Shown here one piece after another: positions 18,873-28,222 of a stretch of 38,929 nucleotides of DNA. Where the stretch lies: assembly GCA_028704415.1 (NCBI GenBank), contig JAQWFM010000014.1:1-38929 (forward strand). Reading direction: 5' to 3'. Source of the DNA: Oscillospiraceae bacterium (GTDB lineage: Bacteria; Bacillota; Clostridia; Saccharofermentanales; Fastidiosipilaceae). Within the stretch, counting starts at the first letter, position 1; each line of letters begins with the position of its first letter. The position numbers were made by a program, and so were the translations under genes. The notes under the pieces were generated by a model. It was not told where the DNA came from and did not search any database. It saw only the letters and a list, made by a program, of their open reading frames with translations.

Positions 18873-20027
18873 CTATTTGACGATGTATTTTCCCCGGTAA
18901 AGCTGGATCAAACCACGGCATTCCAGGTCAAAGAGCAGTTGCTGCGCCTGACCTTGTACAAAGTCAAGCTGGGTAATGGCCGTAAAATCCAAAGGTTCAG
19001 CGCTCAGTATCGCCAGGAGTCGGCTTTGGTCATGATTGAGCCGATGCCGGTTAACGGCGGCTTGTAAAGGATCCTGCACCCTGACCGCGGCTTGCTTAAA
19101 GTGTAAGCCGCCCCAAATATCCTGTACCCCGGTTACCGGGATTGCGCCTTCCTTAATCAACTGGTTAGTCCCGACACTCAATGGCGAATAAATGTTGCCG
19201 GGGACTGCCATAACCTCTCTGCCCTGGCGCAGGGCGTGATCAACCGTTATGAGCGTACCGGACCTTTGCGATGATTCAATGACCAGGGTAGCCTGAGCCA
19301 AACCGCTCAGCAGGCGATTTCTGGCCGCAAAGCAGAACCGCTGTGGTCTGGTCCCCGGCCACTGTTCTGAGATAACGGCTCCCTGCTGTTGGATTTGCTG
19401 ATATAAACGTCGGTGTTCTTCCGGGTAGCACACATCTATCCCGCCAGGCAGCACCGCTATAGTCATCCCCCGGGCCGCCAGGGCCGCCGCGTGAGCCTGG
19501 CCGTCTATACCTCTGGCCAGACCTGACACAATACAGCAGCCTGCTGCTGCCAGCGGCCGCACCAGCCGGCTGGTGCAGCTGAGTCCGTAAGGCGTGCAGT
19601 TGCGCGCACCAACCACAGTTAAGCTTGCCGGAGTGGTTAAAAATTTCTTCCAGCCTTCGCCCTTAACATACAAAACCAGCGGTGGAGAATCAATTGTTTT
19701 TAAGCCTGGCGGATACAGCGGACTCATCAGACTAATCAGCTGAATAGCTTCCTTCACACAATACTCAGACCAGGATTGCAGACGGCTGCGTACGGCCTGA
19801 GGTTTATCCAACCCATACCAACGGGCCTGCTGCGTTTGACTTAATTTAAAATATTCATTTATAAAATCCGGATCAAAGTCCAGCTCCAGGTCGGGACTTG
19901 CAGCGCGTTCGCGCAGCCACTTTTGGCCTTGTTCTGCATCAATCAGACGGTTGAGCCACAGATAGCTCAGGGTGAGTAATTTTCTGATATCCTGTAAATC
20001 TTCCACTTTGCCGTGAATTCCTTTCAT
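18873..20027 (-). CDS. dprA: DNA-processing protein DprA
   Basis: The 384-residue protein loads RecA on incoming single-stranded DNA during natural transformation. It contains the Rossmann-like DprA core: VVGARNCTPYGL (about 140-151), VSGLARGIDGQAHAAAL, VLPGGIDVCYPEEH, GTRPQRFCFAARNRLLSGLA and SQRSGTLITVDHAL. The C-terminal 60 residues fit the winged-helix DprA domain. An open frame extends to 20105. The start at 20027 is chosen because its ATG overlaps the comM stop as ATGA. The ribosome binding site is weak, consistent with coupling. Confidence 0.95.
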   Translation of the reverse strand: MKGIHGKVEDLQDIRKLLTLSYLWLNRLIDAEQGQKWLRERAASPDLELDFDPDFINEYFKLSQTQQARWYGLDKPQAVRSRLQSWSEYCVKEAIQLISLMSPLYPPGLKTIDSPPLVLYVKGEGWKKFLTTPASLTVVGARNCTPYGLSCTSRLVRPLAAAGCCIVSGLARGIDGQAHAAALAARGMTIAVLPGGIDVCYPEEHRRLYQQIQQQGAVISEQWPGTRPQRFCFAARNRLLSGLAQATLVIESSQRSGTLITVDHALRQGREVMAVPGNIYSPLSVGTNQLIKEGAIPVTGVQDIWGGLHFKQAAVRVQDPLQAAVNRHRLNHDQSRLLAILSAEPLDFTAITQLDFVQGQAQQLLFDLECRGLIQLYRGKYIVK

Positions 20028-21673
20028 GGCAGTTCCGGACTGCCTGATTCGGTTATTTTGAACTGAGCCGCCAGTGCAATATCTGCGTTTTCCACCAGCG
20101 GGCAAGCTCTCAGGTCTGCCTGTGTTCTGGCTACGCGTAATAGTTTCTGGAAACCCCGGACAGACAGCTGTGCTGATAACGCAAACTGCTGAGCCAGTTT
20201 CATAGCTGACGCTGTCACCTCAAATACCTGCTTAATCACATCTGCCGGCACATTACTATTAAGCCATTCAGGGTGATCGTACGCCTGATAGCGCATCTGC
20301 TGCAGGTGCCGGGCTTGTTTTACCTGTTGCTGCAAAACAGCCAGATCTACAGTGGCCTGATGCTGAACCGTCTGACTGAGCTGCCCGGCAGGAATCCGGT
20401 GTAAAATTACCTCCAGATCCACCCGGTCCCGGATTGGCGCAGACAGCTTTGCATTAAACCGGGCTATTTCCCTGTCACTGCAGCCGCAGGTACTGCCTGG
20501 TTCATATAGCTGACCGCAAGGGCAGGGATTGCTGGCGCCAACCAGCAAAAAGTCCGCGGGGAACACGATTTTTTGATTGGCGCGTGCTAATCTGATTACG
20601 CCTTCACTTAAGGGAAGGCGTAATAAATCCAGGATCCCAGGCTTAAACTCATTCAGTTCATCTAAAAACAAGATCCCATGCTGAGCTAAAGTTATTTCAC
20701 CCGGTAAAACCGGCACGCCGCCACCCAGCAAAGCCGCCGCGCTGATGCGGTAATGCGGCTGCCGCAAGGGCGGGTAGCCGGCACCTACCAGCTCAGGTAC
20801 CGGCTGGCTGCCCGCGGCATAGATGCAACGCAATAAATGCAGTTGGGGCTCAGTCAGCTCCGGCAGCAGGTACGGCAGCAAAGATATCAAAAAGCTTTTA
20901 CCGCAACCAGGCCCGCCTTTGATAATCAGATGATGCCGCCCCGCAGCGGCAATAACCAGTGCCGCCAAGGCCTGACTTTGACCTTCAATATAACTAACTG
21001 CCGGTCTGGGCGGCAAAGCCGGCGGAGGCGTGATCTTAATTAAGTTAAGCCGGCGGCCGGCCTCCTGCTTCAGCTGGGCGCTGCTTAAACCGGCCCGAAG
21101 AAATTTAGCTGCGTCTGCCAGAGAGCTGACCGGAAAGACACAGGCTTTGAAACGAGGTTGTAAAGCCTCCGCAAAGGCCGCGGTAAAGATTAAACTCAGC
21201 TCACTCCTGGCCGCGTACTCACTCAGACAGCTTAACAGATTATAGAAATCACGATCTGGCAGAATGTCGCCGGAAAGGGCCACCTCTCCCAAAGCTGCAC
21301 AATGCATTGGCAAAGCCAGCTGACCATCGGCCTGTAAAAGGCATAGCGTCAGCGGCAGGTCCAACTCCCGGCAGTTTTGCCTGCGGACCTCCGGGGAAAA
21401 GCTGGCCGTGATCCGCCTTTTGGGAAAGTCAAAGCCACTATTTCTTATTGCGGCGCGGATCCGGGAGCGGACAGCGGCTGCCGCGTTGGCTTTCATACCG
21501 GCAATATCAAAATACGGCAGACCCGGGCTCAGACTGATCTCAATTCGAACCAGCTGTCCCCTGACGCCTTCATGAACCGCGGTATATATCCTGGCGTAAC
21601 TGCTTGTCCCTGCTTCATAACGTTGCTCTGACCAGGGAGTTTTTGCTTGACTGTTGGATTCTATCTGCTTCAC
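20024..21673 (-). CDS. comM: ComM/YifB-family AAA+ ATPase (Mg chelatase-like)
   Basis: The protein (549 residues) belongs to the ComM/YifB family; in Vibrio, ComM is a branch-migration helicase acting in transformation. The N-terminal ChlI-type domain is divergent, with YFDIAGMKANAAAAVRSR where IVGLPDTAVKESRER is usual. Walker A GGPGCGKSFL and Walker B ILFLDELNEF are intact. NPCPCGQLYEPGS and CGCSDREIARFNAKLSAPIR follow, with a C-terminal helical domain. An ATG at 21682 abuts the AAGGAG site with no spacing, so I prefer the in-frame GTG at 21673, nine bases away. The start is therefore uncertain by three codons. It is first in comM-dprA-topA-trmFO. Confidence 0.9.
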   Translation of the reverse strand: MKQIESNSQAKTPWSEQRYEAGTSSYARIYTAVHEGVRGQLVRIEISLSPGLPYFDIAGMKANAAAAVRSRIRAAIRNSGFDFPKRRITASFSPEVRRQNCRELDLPLTLCLLQADGQLALPMHCAALGEVALSGDILPDRDFYNLLSCLSEYAARSELSLIFTAAFAEALQPRFKACVFPVSSLADAAKFLRAGLSSAQLKQEAGRRLNLIKITPPPALPPRPAVSYIEGQSQALAALVIAAAGRHHLIIKGGPGCGKSFLISLLPYLLPELTEPQLHLLRCIYAAGSQPVPELVGAGYPPLRQPHYRISAAALLGGGVPVLPGEITLAQHGILFLDELNEFKPGILDLLRLPLSEGVIRLARANQKIVFPADFLLVGASNPCPCGQLYEPGSTCGCSDREIARFNAKLSAPIRDRVDLEVILHRIPAGQLSQTVQHQATVDLAVLQQQVKQARHLQQMRYQAYDHPEWLNSNVPADVIKQVFEVTASAMKLAQQFALSAQLSVRGFQKLLRVARTQADLRACPLVENADIALAAQFKITESGSPELP

Positions 21674-21912
21674 ATCAGGCATCTCCTTGCGCTTGCTTAA
21701 GTAACAGTTTAGGTCTAAAGCCGGTCAGAGACGCACGACCTTTCAGGTCAAAAACCGACAAAACTGCCGCTGCCCGGAGCGAAGTCAACCAGCTATACCG
21801 GGCAGGCCAGATCACACTTTCGCCGTTAGCTAAACGTGATACAATTAAGACTCATCAGGCACTTAATCAGCCATAAGTAGCGAATTAGGTGCGGCAGGAG
21901 GAGATTGTTAAG

Positions 21913-23013
21913 GTGAAACTTGGTATTGTGGGGCTGCCTAACGTTGGTAAAAGCACCCTGTTTAACGCGATTACTCAAGCCGGAGCGGAAGCCGCCAACT
22001 ATCCGTACTGCACCATTGAACCCAATGTGGGCATGGTGGCGGTACCGGATCAGCGGCTGGATAAATTGGCGGCAATGTATCATCCGGAAAAGTATTCGCC
22101 CGCGGTCATCGAATTTGTCGATATTGCCGGACTGATTGCCGGAGCCAGCAAGGGCGAAGGTTTAGGTAACCAGTTTTTAGCTAACATCCGTGAAGTTGAC
22201 GCGATTGTCCATGTCGTGCGATGCTTCAGCGATTCGCAGGTTATTCACGTGGCGGGCAACACGGATGCCGGACGGGATATTGATACGGTTAATCTGGAGT
22301 TAATTCTGGCTGATCTGGACTATCTGGAACGACGCAAAGATAAACTGCAAAAGCAACTCAAGGGAGACAAAAAACTTCAGCCGGCTTTAGACTTACTCAA
22401 CGCTTATGAAGCTGTGCTGGAGGAAGGGAAATCCGCCCGCAGTCTCCGCCTGAATGAAGATCAGCAAGAAGCTTTGCTGGAATTGCCGGATTTCAATTTG
22501 CTGAGCAATAAGCCGGTTTTATACGTGGCTAACATAGGCGAAGATGAAATCGGACATGCGGCACAAAACCCGCACGTTCAGTACATTGAAGCGTTTGCCG
22601 CCCGGGAAGGTGCGCAGGCTCTGTCCATTAGCGCCAAAATTGAAGAAGAAATCGCCGCGCTGGACGCAGATGAAAAAGCCGTATTTTTAAACGATCTGGG
22701 TCTCCGGGAATCGGGTCTGGATCGCATCATCAAGTCCAGCTACGCCTTATTGGGCCTGATCTCCTTCCTCACAGCCGGACCTAAAGAGGTGCGGGCCTGG
22801 ACCATCAGCCGCGGCACCAAAGCGCCGCAAGCCGCCGGCAAAATTCATTCTGATTTTGAACGGGGTTTTATCCGGGCTGAGGTCGTGGCCTATAATGATC
22901 TGATGGCTTGTGGCTCGATTGCAGCGGCTAAGGAAAAAGGACTTTACCGGTCCGAAGGCAAAGACTATGTTATGCAAGACGGCGATGTGGTCCTGTTCCG
23001 TTTTAACGTATAA
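21913..23013 (+). CDS. ychF: Redox-responsive ATPase/GTPase YchF (OLA1 family)
   Basis: The 366-residue Obg-related P-loop protein binds the ribosome and hydrolyses ATP. G1 is GLPNVGKSTLFNAIT (about residues 6-20), the switch region has NYPYCTIEPNVG, and G3 is VDIAGLIAGASKGEGLGN. A coiled segment is at about 125-160. The TGS-like C-terminus carries GPKEVRAWTI, AAGKIHSDFERGFIRAEV and KDYVMQDGDVV. The frame opens at a GTG at 21889, but the GTG at 21913 gives the canonical KLGIVGLPNVG start with GGAG nine bases upstream, so it is preferred. It is divergent from comM. A TACAAT with no good -35 lies at about 21840. Confidence 0.96.
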   Translation: MKLGIVGLPNVGKSTLFNAITQAGAEAANYPYCTIEPNVGMVAVPDQRLDKLAAMYHPEKYSPAVIEFVDIAGLIAGASKGEGLGNQFLANIREVDAIVHVVRCFSDSQVIHVAGNTDAGRDIDTVNLELILADLDYLERRKDKLQKQLKGDKKLQPALDLLNAYEAVLEEGKSARSLRLNEDQQEALLELPDFNLLSNKPVLYVANIGEDEIGHAAQNPHVQYIEAFAAREGAQALSISAKIEEEIAALDADEKAVFLNDLGLRESGLDRIIKSSYALLGLISFLTAGPKEVRAWTISRGTKAPQAAGKIHSDFERGFIRAEVVAYNDLMACGSIAAAKEKGLYRSEGKDYVMQDGDVVLFRFNV

Positions 23014-23044
23014 TCACTGACTATAAGGCTGCTTCGGCCTGCTC

Positions 23045-23072
23045 AAAGCCGGCCCCATTCGGGCTGGCTTTT
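23045..23072. terminator. Bidirectional terminator between ychF and coaE
   Basis: AAAGCCGGCCC pairs with GGGCTGGCTTTT around a short loop. The stem has about ten pairs including one G-U, with T-tracts on both strands. It terminates the convergent ychF and coaE transcripts and touches the coaE stop codon. Confidence 0.8.
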
Positions 23073-23785
23073 CAGGTGTCTCCGTCAGCCGCAGTGACAG
23101 GCGGCAACTTAAACGGGATGCCTCTTTCCCCCAGAACCAGGGTAGCAAAGCTGGCCAGTTGTTCTAGCAAAGCCTCCCGTGATCCATTATTGTATATGAC
23201 CTTTTGAGCTAAGGCCCGATACTCCTCTTCAGTCATCTGGACCGCCATTCTCCGTCTGGCCTCAGACGCAGCCATACCGCGCCCCGCCAGCCGCTCAAGC
23301 CGTACTGCTTCATCCGCCCAAATCACCAGTACGTAATTAGCCAGATCCAAAAAGCCTTCTTTTACCGGCAGCGGAACATCCAAAACCAGCGCCTTAGTCT
23401 TTTTATGCAGATATTGTTGATATTGCCGTTTGATTTCCGCTATAACAAAGTGGTGCACGATGCGGGATAAGTCATCCAGCTCGTTTTTATGGTTAAACAC
23501 TCTGACTGCCAGTTGCTCCCTGTCCAGGATCAGCGTTTTCCAGCTGTCACCCGTTTCCCAGGAGGATTCAGGATCTTGATAGGCAGCGGCAAATGCCTCC
23601 GGACAATTCTGCACGATCTCCAGGCCAAAGCGTTTCAAAATAGCCGGCACCGCCGGGCCGCCGGGCGCGGAAACCTGGCGGGAGATTAAATCCGCGTCTA
23701 TCAGTGGCAGACCCATATCTGCTAAATATGAGGCCGCGGTACTTTTACCGCAGCCTATCCCCCCGGTTATGCCAAGCACAAACAT
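23072..23785 (-). CDS. coaE: Dephospho-CoA kinase
   Basis: The 237-residue kinase performs the last step of coenzyme A synthesis. The P-loop GITGGIGCGKSTAA is at residues 5-18. LIDADLISRQV is the conserved substrate-binding segment. LVLDVPLPVKEGF (usually DxPLLFE) and RLAGRGMAASEARRRM (lid) follow. It is about 35 residues longer than the typical 200, mainly through an insertion at about 57-90 rich in acidic and Trp residues. It lies 51 bases after polA, a common pairing. Confidence 0.94.
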   Translation of the reverse strand: MFVLGITGGIGCGKSTAASYLADMGLPLIDADLISRQVSAPGGPAVPAILKRFGLEIVQNCPEAFAAAYQDPESSWETGDSWKTLILDREQLAVRVFNHKNELDDLSRIVHHFVIAEIKRQYQQYLHKKTKALVLDVPLPVKEGFLDLANYVLVIWADEAVRLERLAGRGMAASEARRRMAVQMTEEEYRALAQKVIYNNGSREALLEQLASFATLVLGERGIPFKLPPVTAADGDT

Positions 23786-23836
23786 AAGCGCTTCCTTCCT
23801 ATGGACCCGTTATCGAACAGGTTAAGCCGTAAATAA

Positions 23837-26578
23837 TCAGCCTTTAGCCTCAAACCAGCTGCGGCCCTGCCTGACCTCAGCGATGAGCGGAACCTGCAGA
23901 CTGACTACCGTTTCCATTGCCTGTTGCAGGATCAAAGCCGCGGCGTTAGCATCTGCAAGCTTCACTTCCACAATTAATTCATCATGCACTTGAGAAACCA
24001 GATGGGCAGCCAGACCGGCCCGCAGCAAAGCCCGGTCAAGATTGACCATTGCCATCCGGATAATATCCGCAGCGGTCCCCTGAATGGGACTGTTCATGGC
24101 CACGCGTTCGCCAAACTGCCGGACATTATAGTTTTTAGACTTCAATTCAGGAATATAGCGGCGTCTGCCAAAAAAGGTCTGACTGTAGCCCCGGCTTTTA
24201 GCCTGGCTTATCTCTCGTTCCAGATAAGCTTTAACTGCCGGATACTCCTGGTAGTAGCCCTCAATATACTGATGCGCCTCCTTAACAGTCAGCCCTAAAT
24301 CCTGCGCCAGGCCAAAATCAGAAATGCCATAAACAATGCTGAAATTGACCGTTTTGGCAGCGGAGCGCATAGCCGGGGTTATAGCATTGGCGGGCAGACC
24401 AAAGATGGTCTGCGCAGTCTGCCGGTGAATGTCCCGGCCTTCCTTGAAAGCCGTGATCATATTTTGGTCGCCGGATAAATGAGCCAATAAACGGAGTTCG
24501 ATCTGCGAATAATCCGCATCCAGCAGACAATAGCCGTCTGCCGCTACAAAGGCTTTACGGATTTCCCGTCCGGCTTCTTGCCGTACCGGTATATTTTGCA
24601 AATTGGGATCCCTGCTGGACAGCCGGCCGGTATTGGTAAAATTGGGGCTGAAGGTACTGTGGATCCTGCCATCCCGGGGATCGATGTACTTATTCAGGCC
24701 GTCCACAAAGGTGGATTTTAATTTGCTGAGGTTGCGGTAATCAGCAATGAGCTGAATGATGGGGCTGTAGGCTTTGAGGCGATCCAGTTCCTCCGCGGCG
24801 GTAGAATAGCTGCCACCTTTATTCTTCCGGCCGGAAGGCAACCCCATTTCCTGATACAGGACTTCGCTTAACTGTTTAGTTGAATTAATATTGAATTCAT
24901 GCCCGGCACTTAGATATATGCTGCTTTGCAGTTCAGCGATCTGCTCCTCAAAGGCCCCTCCCAATTCATTCAGCTTGGTCTGGTCTACTAAAAAGCCGCG
25001 TTTTTCCATTCTGGCTAAAACCAGGGTCAGCGGCTGGTCTGAGGTTTCCCAAAGCGCTGTGACACCGGCATTTTTAATCCCCTGCAGCAGCGGAACACAC
25101 AGGGCCTGACAGATGCGGGCTTCTGTGATCAGATTTTGCTCCGGTAAAGACCAGGATTCCACTGGCAGCGTTAAGGCTGCCGTCTGCCCGGTACAGCTTT
25201 GCCACAGTTCCTGTGGCGTGGACTCCCCATTCAGCAAGGACAACAGATAGGCCGCCGACATTAAATCACAGCAGGAGAGTTGCTCGGGTAAGTCAACATC
25301 CCTCAGCCAGGCTTTAAGATCATAACCGGTCAGGCTGAGTTTTTGCCGGGCTATTTCCTGCAACAGCTCTCCCAGCTGGCCAGCAGTCAGGGTGGCTAAC
25401 AGCAGCCTTTTGCCGTCCAGAGTAAAGCTAGCCTGGTAAGTCGGGCTACTTGCTGCTGCCTCATCTCTTTTGACGGCGGCGATCAGCCTTGCCTGTTCCA
25501 GGGTCCCGCTCTCGTCCGGCCTCCAGTCGGCCTTAAGTTGTAAGAGCAGGTCTTTTACTGTTTGCCGGACCGGGGCTGTCAGCACTTCCGGCTGCGCGGG
25601 CAGATACGCCGTCAGGCCCAGGTTAGGGATCTTTATGTGCTCTTCAGACGCTGCGTAATCTGGAGCTGCGGCAGTAGGTGTTGCGGGGCGATCAAGCTGC
25701 AGCTTTTTTATCAGGGACTTTAAGCCATAGGTGGACAGAACCGCCAAAGCGGTTTGAGGGTAGGTCGCCTGCAGGCGACAGTCGGCTAAAGTCAGCGGCA
25801 GGGGCAGATCCCGTTTGATTTGCGATAATGCCAGGGAGAGATAGGCCATATCCTTTGACTCCGCCAGCTTGCTGCGCTGAGCCGGTTTGAGTTCCGTCAA
25901 ATGCGCGTAGACGCCATCCAGGCTGCCATAGGCCTGGATCAGAGCCATGGCGCCTTTTTCGCCAATACCGCGCACGCCGGGAATATTGTCAGAGCTGTCG
26001 CCCATAATCGCTTTTGCATTGACAAACTGTTCTGGTTCTATACCATACCGCGCTTTAAAATGGGCCCGGTCGTAAAACTGATCCTCTTTAATGGCTCCGG
26101 CAGCCGGCATCATAACCGCCACCTGATCATCTATCAACTGAAAGCTGTCCTTATCCCCGGTCAGGATCGCTACGTTAACCCCCTGCTGTTCTGCCTGAGC
26201 CGCTGCGCTGCCAATGATGTCATCGGCTTCAAACCCCTGCAGGCCAAGATGCTGATAAGCTAAAGCCTCCAGACATTGCTTTAGGACAGGCAGTTGCACC
26301 GCCAGCTCCTCCGGCATGGGCTTGCGGCGGCCCTTATAGTCTGCAAAAGCCTTATGCCTGAAAGTCGGTCCCTTTAAATCAAAGGCCACCAGTAAATAGG
26401 CTGGGTTGATTTGCTGGCTGTATTTAAACAGGATATTAAAAAAAGTCAGCACGGCGCCCGTGGGCGTACCATCCGGCGCGGTCAGCCGGGCATTGGGGCC
26501 CAGCCCGTAATAAGCCCGGTTAATAATACTGTTTCCGTCCACTAACAGAAGGGTGTCCGGTTTATGCTGTTGATCCAT
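23837..26578 (-). CDS. polA: DNA polymerase I
   Basis: The 913-residue family A polymerase fills gaps and removes RNA primers. The 5' nuclease domain (about 1-290) has LLVDGNSIINRAYY, FKGRRKP-like DYKGRRKPMPEEL, EADDIIG and GDSSDNIPGVRGIG. The middle domain (about 300-480) aligns with the proofreading exonuclease but lacks the DTE motif, so it is probably inactive, as in Bacillus. The polymerase domain has motif A DADYSQIELRLLAHLSGD, motif B RSAAKTVNFSIVYGISDFG and motif C SQVHDELIVEV. AAGGAG precedes the ATG. It lies between an RluA-type synthase and coaE. Confidence 0.98.
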   Translation of the reverse strand: MDQQHKPDTLLLVDGNSIINRAYYGLGPNARLTAPDGTPTGAVLTFFNILFKYSQQINPAYLLVAFDLKGPTFRHKAFADYKGRRKPMPEELAVQLPVLKQCLEALAYQHLGLQGFEADDIIGSAAAQAEQQGVNVAILTGDKDSFQLIDDQVAVMMPAAGAIKEDQFYDRAHFKARYGIEPEQFVNAKAIMGDSSDNIPGVRGIGEKGAMALIQAYGSLDGVYAHLTELKPAQRSKLAESKDMAYLSLALSQIKRDLPLPLTLADCRLQATYPQTALAVLSTYGLKSLIKKLQLDRPATPTAAAPDYAASEEHIKIPNLGLTAYLPAQPEVLTAPVRQTVKDLLLQLKADWRPDESGTLEQARLIAAVKRDEAAASSPTYQASFTLDGKRLLLATLTAGQLGELLQEIARQKLSLTGYDLKAWLRDVDLPEQLSCCDLMSAAYLLSLLNGESTPQELWQSCTGQTAALTLPVESWSLPEQNLITEARICQALCVPLLQGIKNAGVTALWETSDQPLTLVLARMEKRGFLVDQTKLNELGGAFEEQIAELQSSIYLSAGHEFNINSTKQLSEVLYQEMGLPSGRKNKGGSYSTAAEELDRLKAYSPIIQLIADYRNLSKLKSTFVDGLNKYIDPRDGRIHSTFSPNFTNTGRLSSRDPNLQNIPVRQEAGREIRKAFVAADGYCLLDADYSQIELRLLAHLSGDQNMITAFKEGRDIHRQTAQTIFGLPANAITPAMRSAAKTVNFSIVYGISDFGLAQDLGLTVKEAHQYIEGYYQEYPAVKAYLEREISQAKSRGYSQTFFGRRRYIPELKSKNYNVRQFGERVAMNSPIQGTAADIIRMAMVNLDRALLRAGLAAHLVSQVHDELIVEVKLADANAAALILQQAMETVVSLQVPLIAEVRQGRSWFEAKG

Positions 26579-26610
26579 ACTGTTCTCCTTTATGGGCCGA
26601 AGCCTGGGGG

Positions 26611-27399
26611 TTACGGCTCCGGGTTAGCCTGACTGAATAGTGACCATGATCCCTCTGCCGGCCAGGGCGCCTTCAAGTGTACCGGCAAATGGGTTACCGG
26701 GTGTTCAAAAACCAGCTCAGCGGCAAATAAACAGGGAGAGTTATCCGCAGGCGAAGCTTTGCCGGCTGACCCCAGACGGCCTGGCCGCCCGGCAGCCGTG
26801 CCATATTTGCGGTCACCTGCCAGGGGGAAACCCCGGGAAGCAAATTGCACCCTGATTTGGTGAGACCGGCCAGTTAGTAATTCAATCCGTACCAGGGACC
26901 GCAGCCGGCCGGCCGGCGTTTCCGCCACGGCCTGACGCGTGTAAGCCAGCCGGCAAATCTTGCCGCCGCTCTGGCTGACCTGGCTGATATTGCGCTGCCG
27001 GTCCTTTTCAAGCACATCCTCCCAAATTCCGGCAGACGGCTGAACCGCGCCTTCAGTCACCGCGTAATAATACTTATGGAAACGCCCCTCTCTGATCTGA
27101 GCAGATACCCGGGACGCAGCTTTGGAGGTTTTGGCCAGTAGCATCAGGCCGCTGACCGGACAATCCAGCCGGTGCAGCAAGCCCAGATACACCGCCCCGG
27201 GCTTATGGTCTCTTTGCTTTATATAAGCCTTCATGACACTTAGCACATCCTGGCGCTGGCTCCCGTCTGCCTGAGACAAGATTCCGGCTGGTTTAAGGAC
27301 CGCAATAAGATGATTATCTTCATAAATCACCTGCAGCGGCGCCAAAAGCGCCAGCGCTGAGCTTAATGGCAGCCGGTCAGCCGTGTTATCTGAATTCAT
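26611..27399 (-). CDS. RluA-family RNA pseudouridine synthase
   Basis: The 262-residue protein converts uridine to pseudouridine in rRNA or tRNA. The catalytic aspartate lies in LLHRLDCPVSGLMLLAKT (about residues 74-91; usually HRLDxxTSG). VIYEDNHLIAVLKPAGI and LLTGRSHQIRVQFASRGFPL flank it as in RluA/RluD proteins. There is no N-terminal S4 domain, so the target site cannot be predicted. The ribosome binding site before the ATG is poor, so the start is uncertain. It leads the cluster with polA and coaE. Confidence 0.88.
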   Translation of the reverse strand: MNSDNTADRLPLSSALALLAPLQVIYEDNHLIAVLKPAGILSQADGSQRQDVLSVMKAYIKQRDHKPGAVYLGLLHRLDCPVSGLMLLAKTSKAASRVSAQIREGRFHKYYYAVTEGAVQPSAGIWEDVLEKDRQRNISQVSQSGGKICRLAYTRQAVAETPAGRLRSLVRIELLTGRSHQIRVQFASRGFPLAGDRKYGTAAGRPGRLGSAGKASPADNSPCLFAAELVFEHPVTHLPVHLKAPWPAEGSWSLFSQANPEP

Positions 27400-27529
27400 A
27401 GGTCAGCCCAGTCTTTCACAATTTGCTAAACTTAAGGCCGGAGCAAGCCCCCGGCCCGGATTTTTATTATAATGGTAGTGGAGCACAGGCGCCAGTAACA
27501 GCGGTGTCCTGGCAGCACGGAGGTTAGAC

Positions 27530-28222
27530 ATGCAAACAGTACACATTCTTATATGTGATGATGACCCAGTGGTTCATGAGTCTTTAGGGATTTATCTTAA
27601 GGCAGAGCATTATCGTTTCAGTTCAGCTTATGACGGGAAGCAGGCCCTGGAAATGTTCAGGGAACTCAAGCCGGATTTGATTATCCTTGATCTGATGATG
27701 CCTGAGTTATCCGGTACTGAAGTGTGCCGTGAAATCCGCCGGCAAAGCAACATCCCCATCCTGATGCTGACTGCCAAAGGAGAAGAAATTGACCGGGTTC
27801 TGGGACTTGAATTAGGGGCAGATGACTATATCGTCAAGCCGTTCAGCCCGCGTGAAGTTATTGCCCGGATTAAGGCGGTTTTGCGCCGGTTTAATGACAG
27901 CGGCCGCAGTGCGGATGGTAAACTGCTGCGCTTTAGCGGCCTGGAGATTAATCTGGATAATTACCAGGTTAAAGTAATGGATCAGGCCGTCGCTTTCACC
28001 CCCAAGGAAGTTGAAATACTTTATTTGCTGGCCTCACATCCTGGCCAGGTCATGGACCGGGAACAAATTCTTTCCAAGGTCTGGGGCTATGATTATTTTG
28101 GCGATACCAGAACCATCGATACCCATATTAAGCGCATCCGGCAAAAACTCTCCGTTGATCAGGCACCCTGGTCTCTGATTACCGTTTATGGGGTTGGTTA
28201 TAAGTTTGAGGTGGATACCTGA
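27530..28222 (+). CDS. OmpR/PhoB-family response regulator
   Basis: The 230-residue regulator has an N-terminal receiver domain with acidic pocket D10-D12, phosphoacceptor D54 in IILDLMMPE, T81 and K103 in YIVKPFSP. A C-terminal winged helix (about 130-228) contains FTPKEVEILYLLASHPGQV and DTRTIDTHIKRIRQKL. GGAGG stands six bases before the ATG. A TATAAT at 27468-27473 is a likely -10 with no clear -35; a GC hairpin with five T residues (27436-27465) lies just before it. The stop overlaps the kinase start (TGATG). Targets are unknown; the PhoP/PhoB type is the closest impression. Confidence 0.95.
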   Translation: MQTVHILICDDDPVVHESLGIYLKAEHYRFSSAYDGKQALEMFRELKPDLIILDLMMPELSGTEVCREIRRQSNIPILMLTAKGEEIDRVLGLELGADDYIVKPFSPREVIARIKAVLRRFNDSGRSADGKLLRFSGLEINLDNYQVKVMDQAVAFTPKEVEILYLLASHPGQVMDREQILSKVWGYDYFGDTRTIDTHIKRIRQKLSVDQAPWSLITVYGVGYKFEVDT

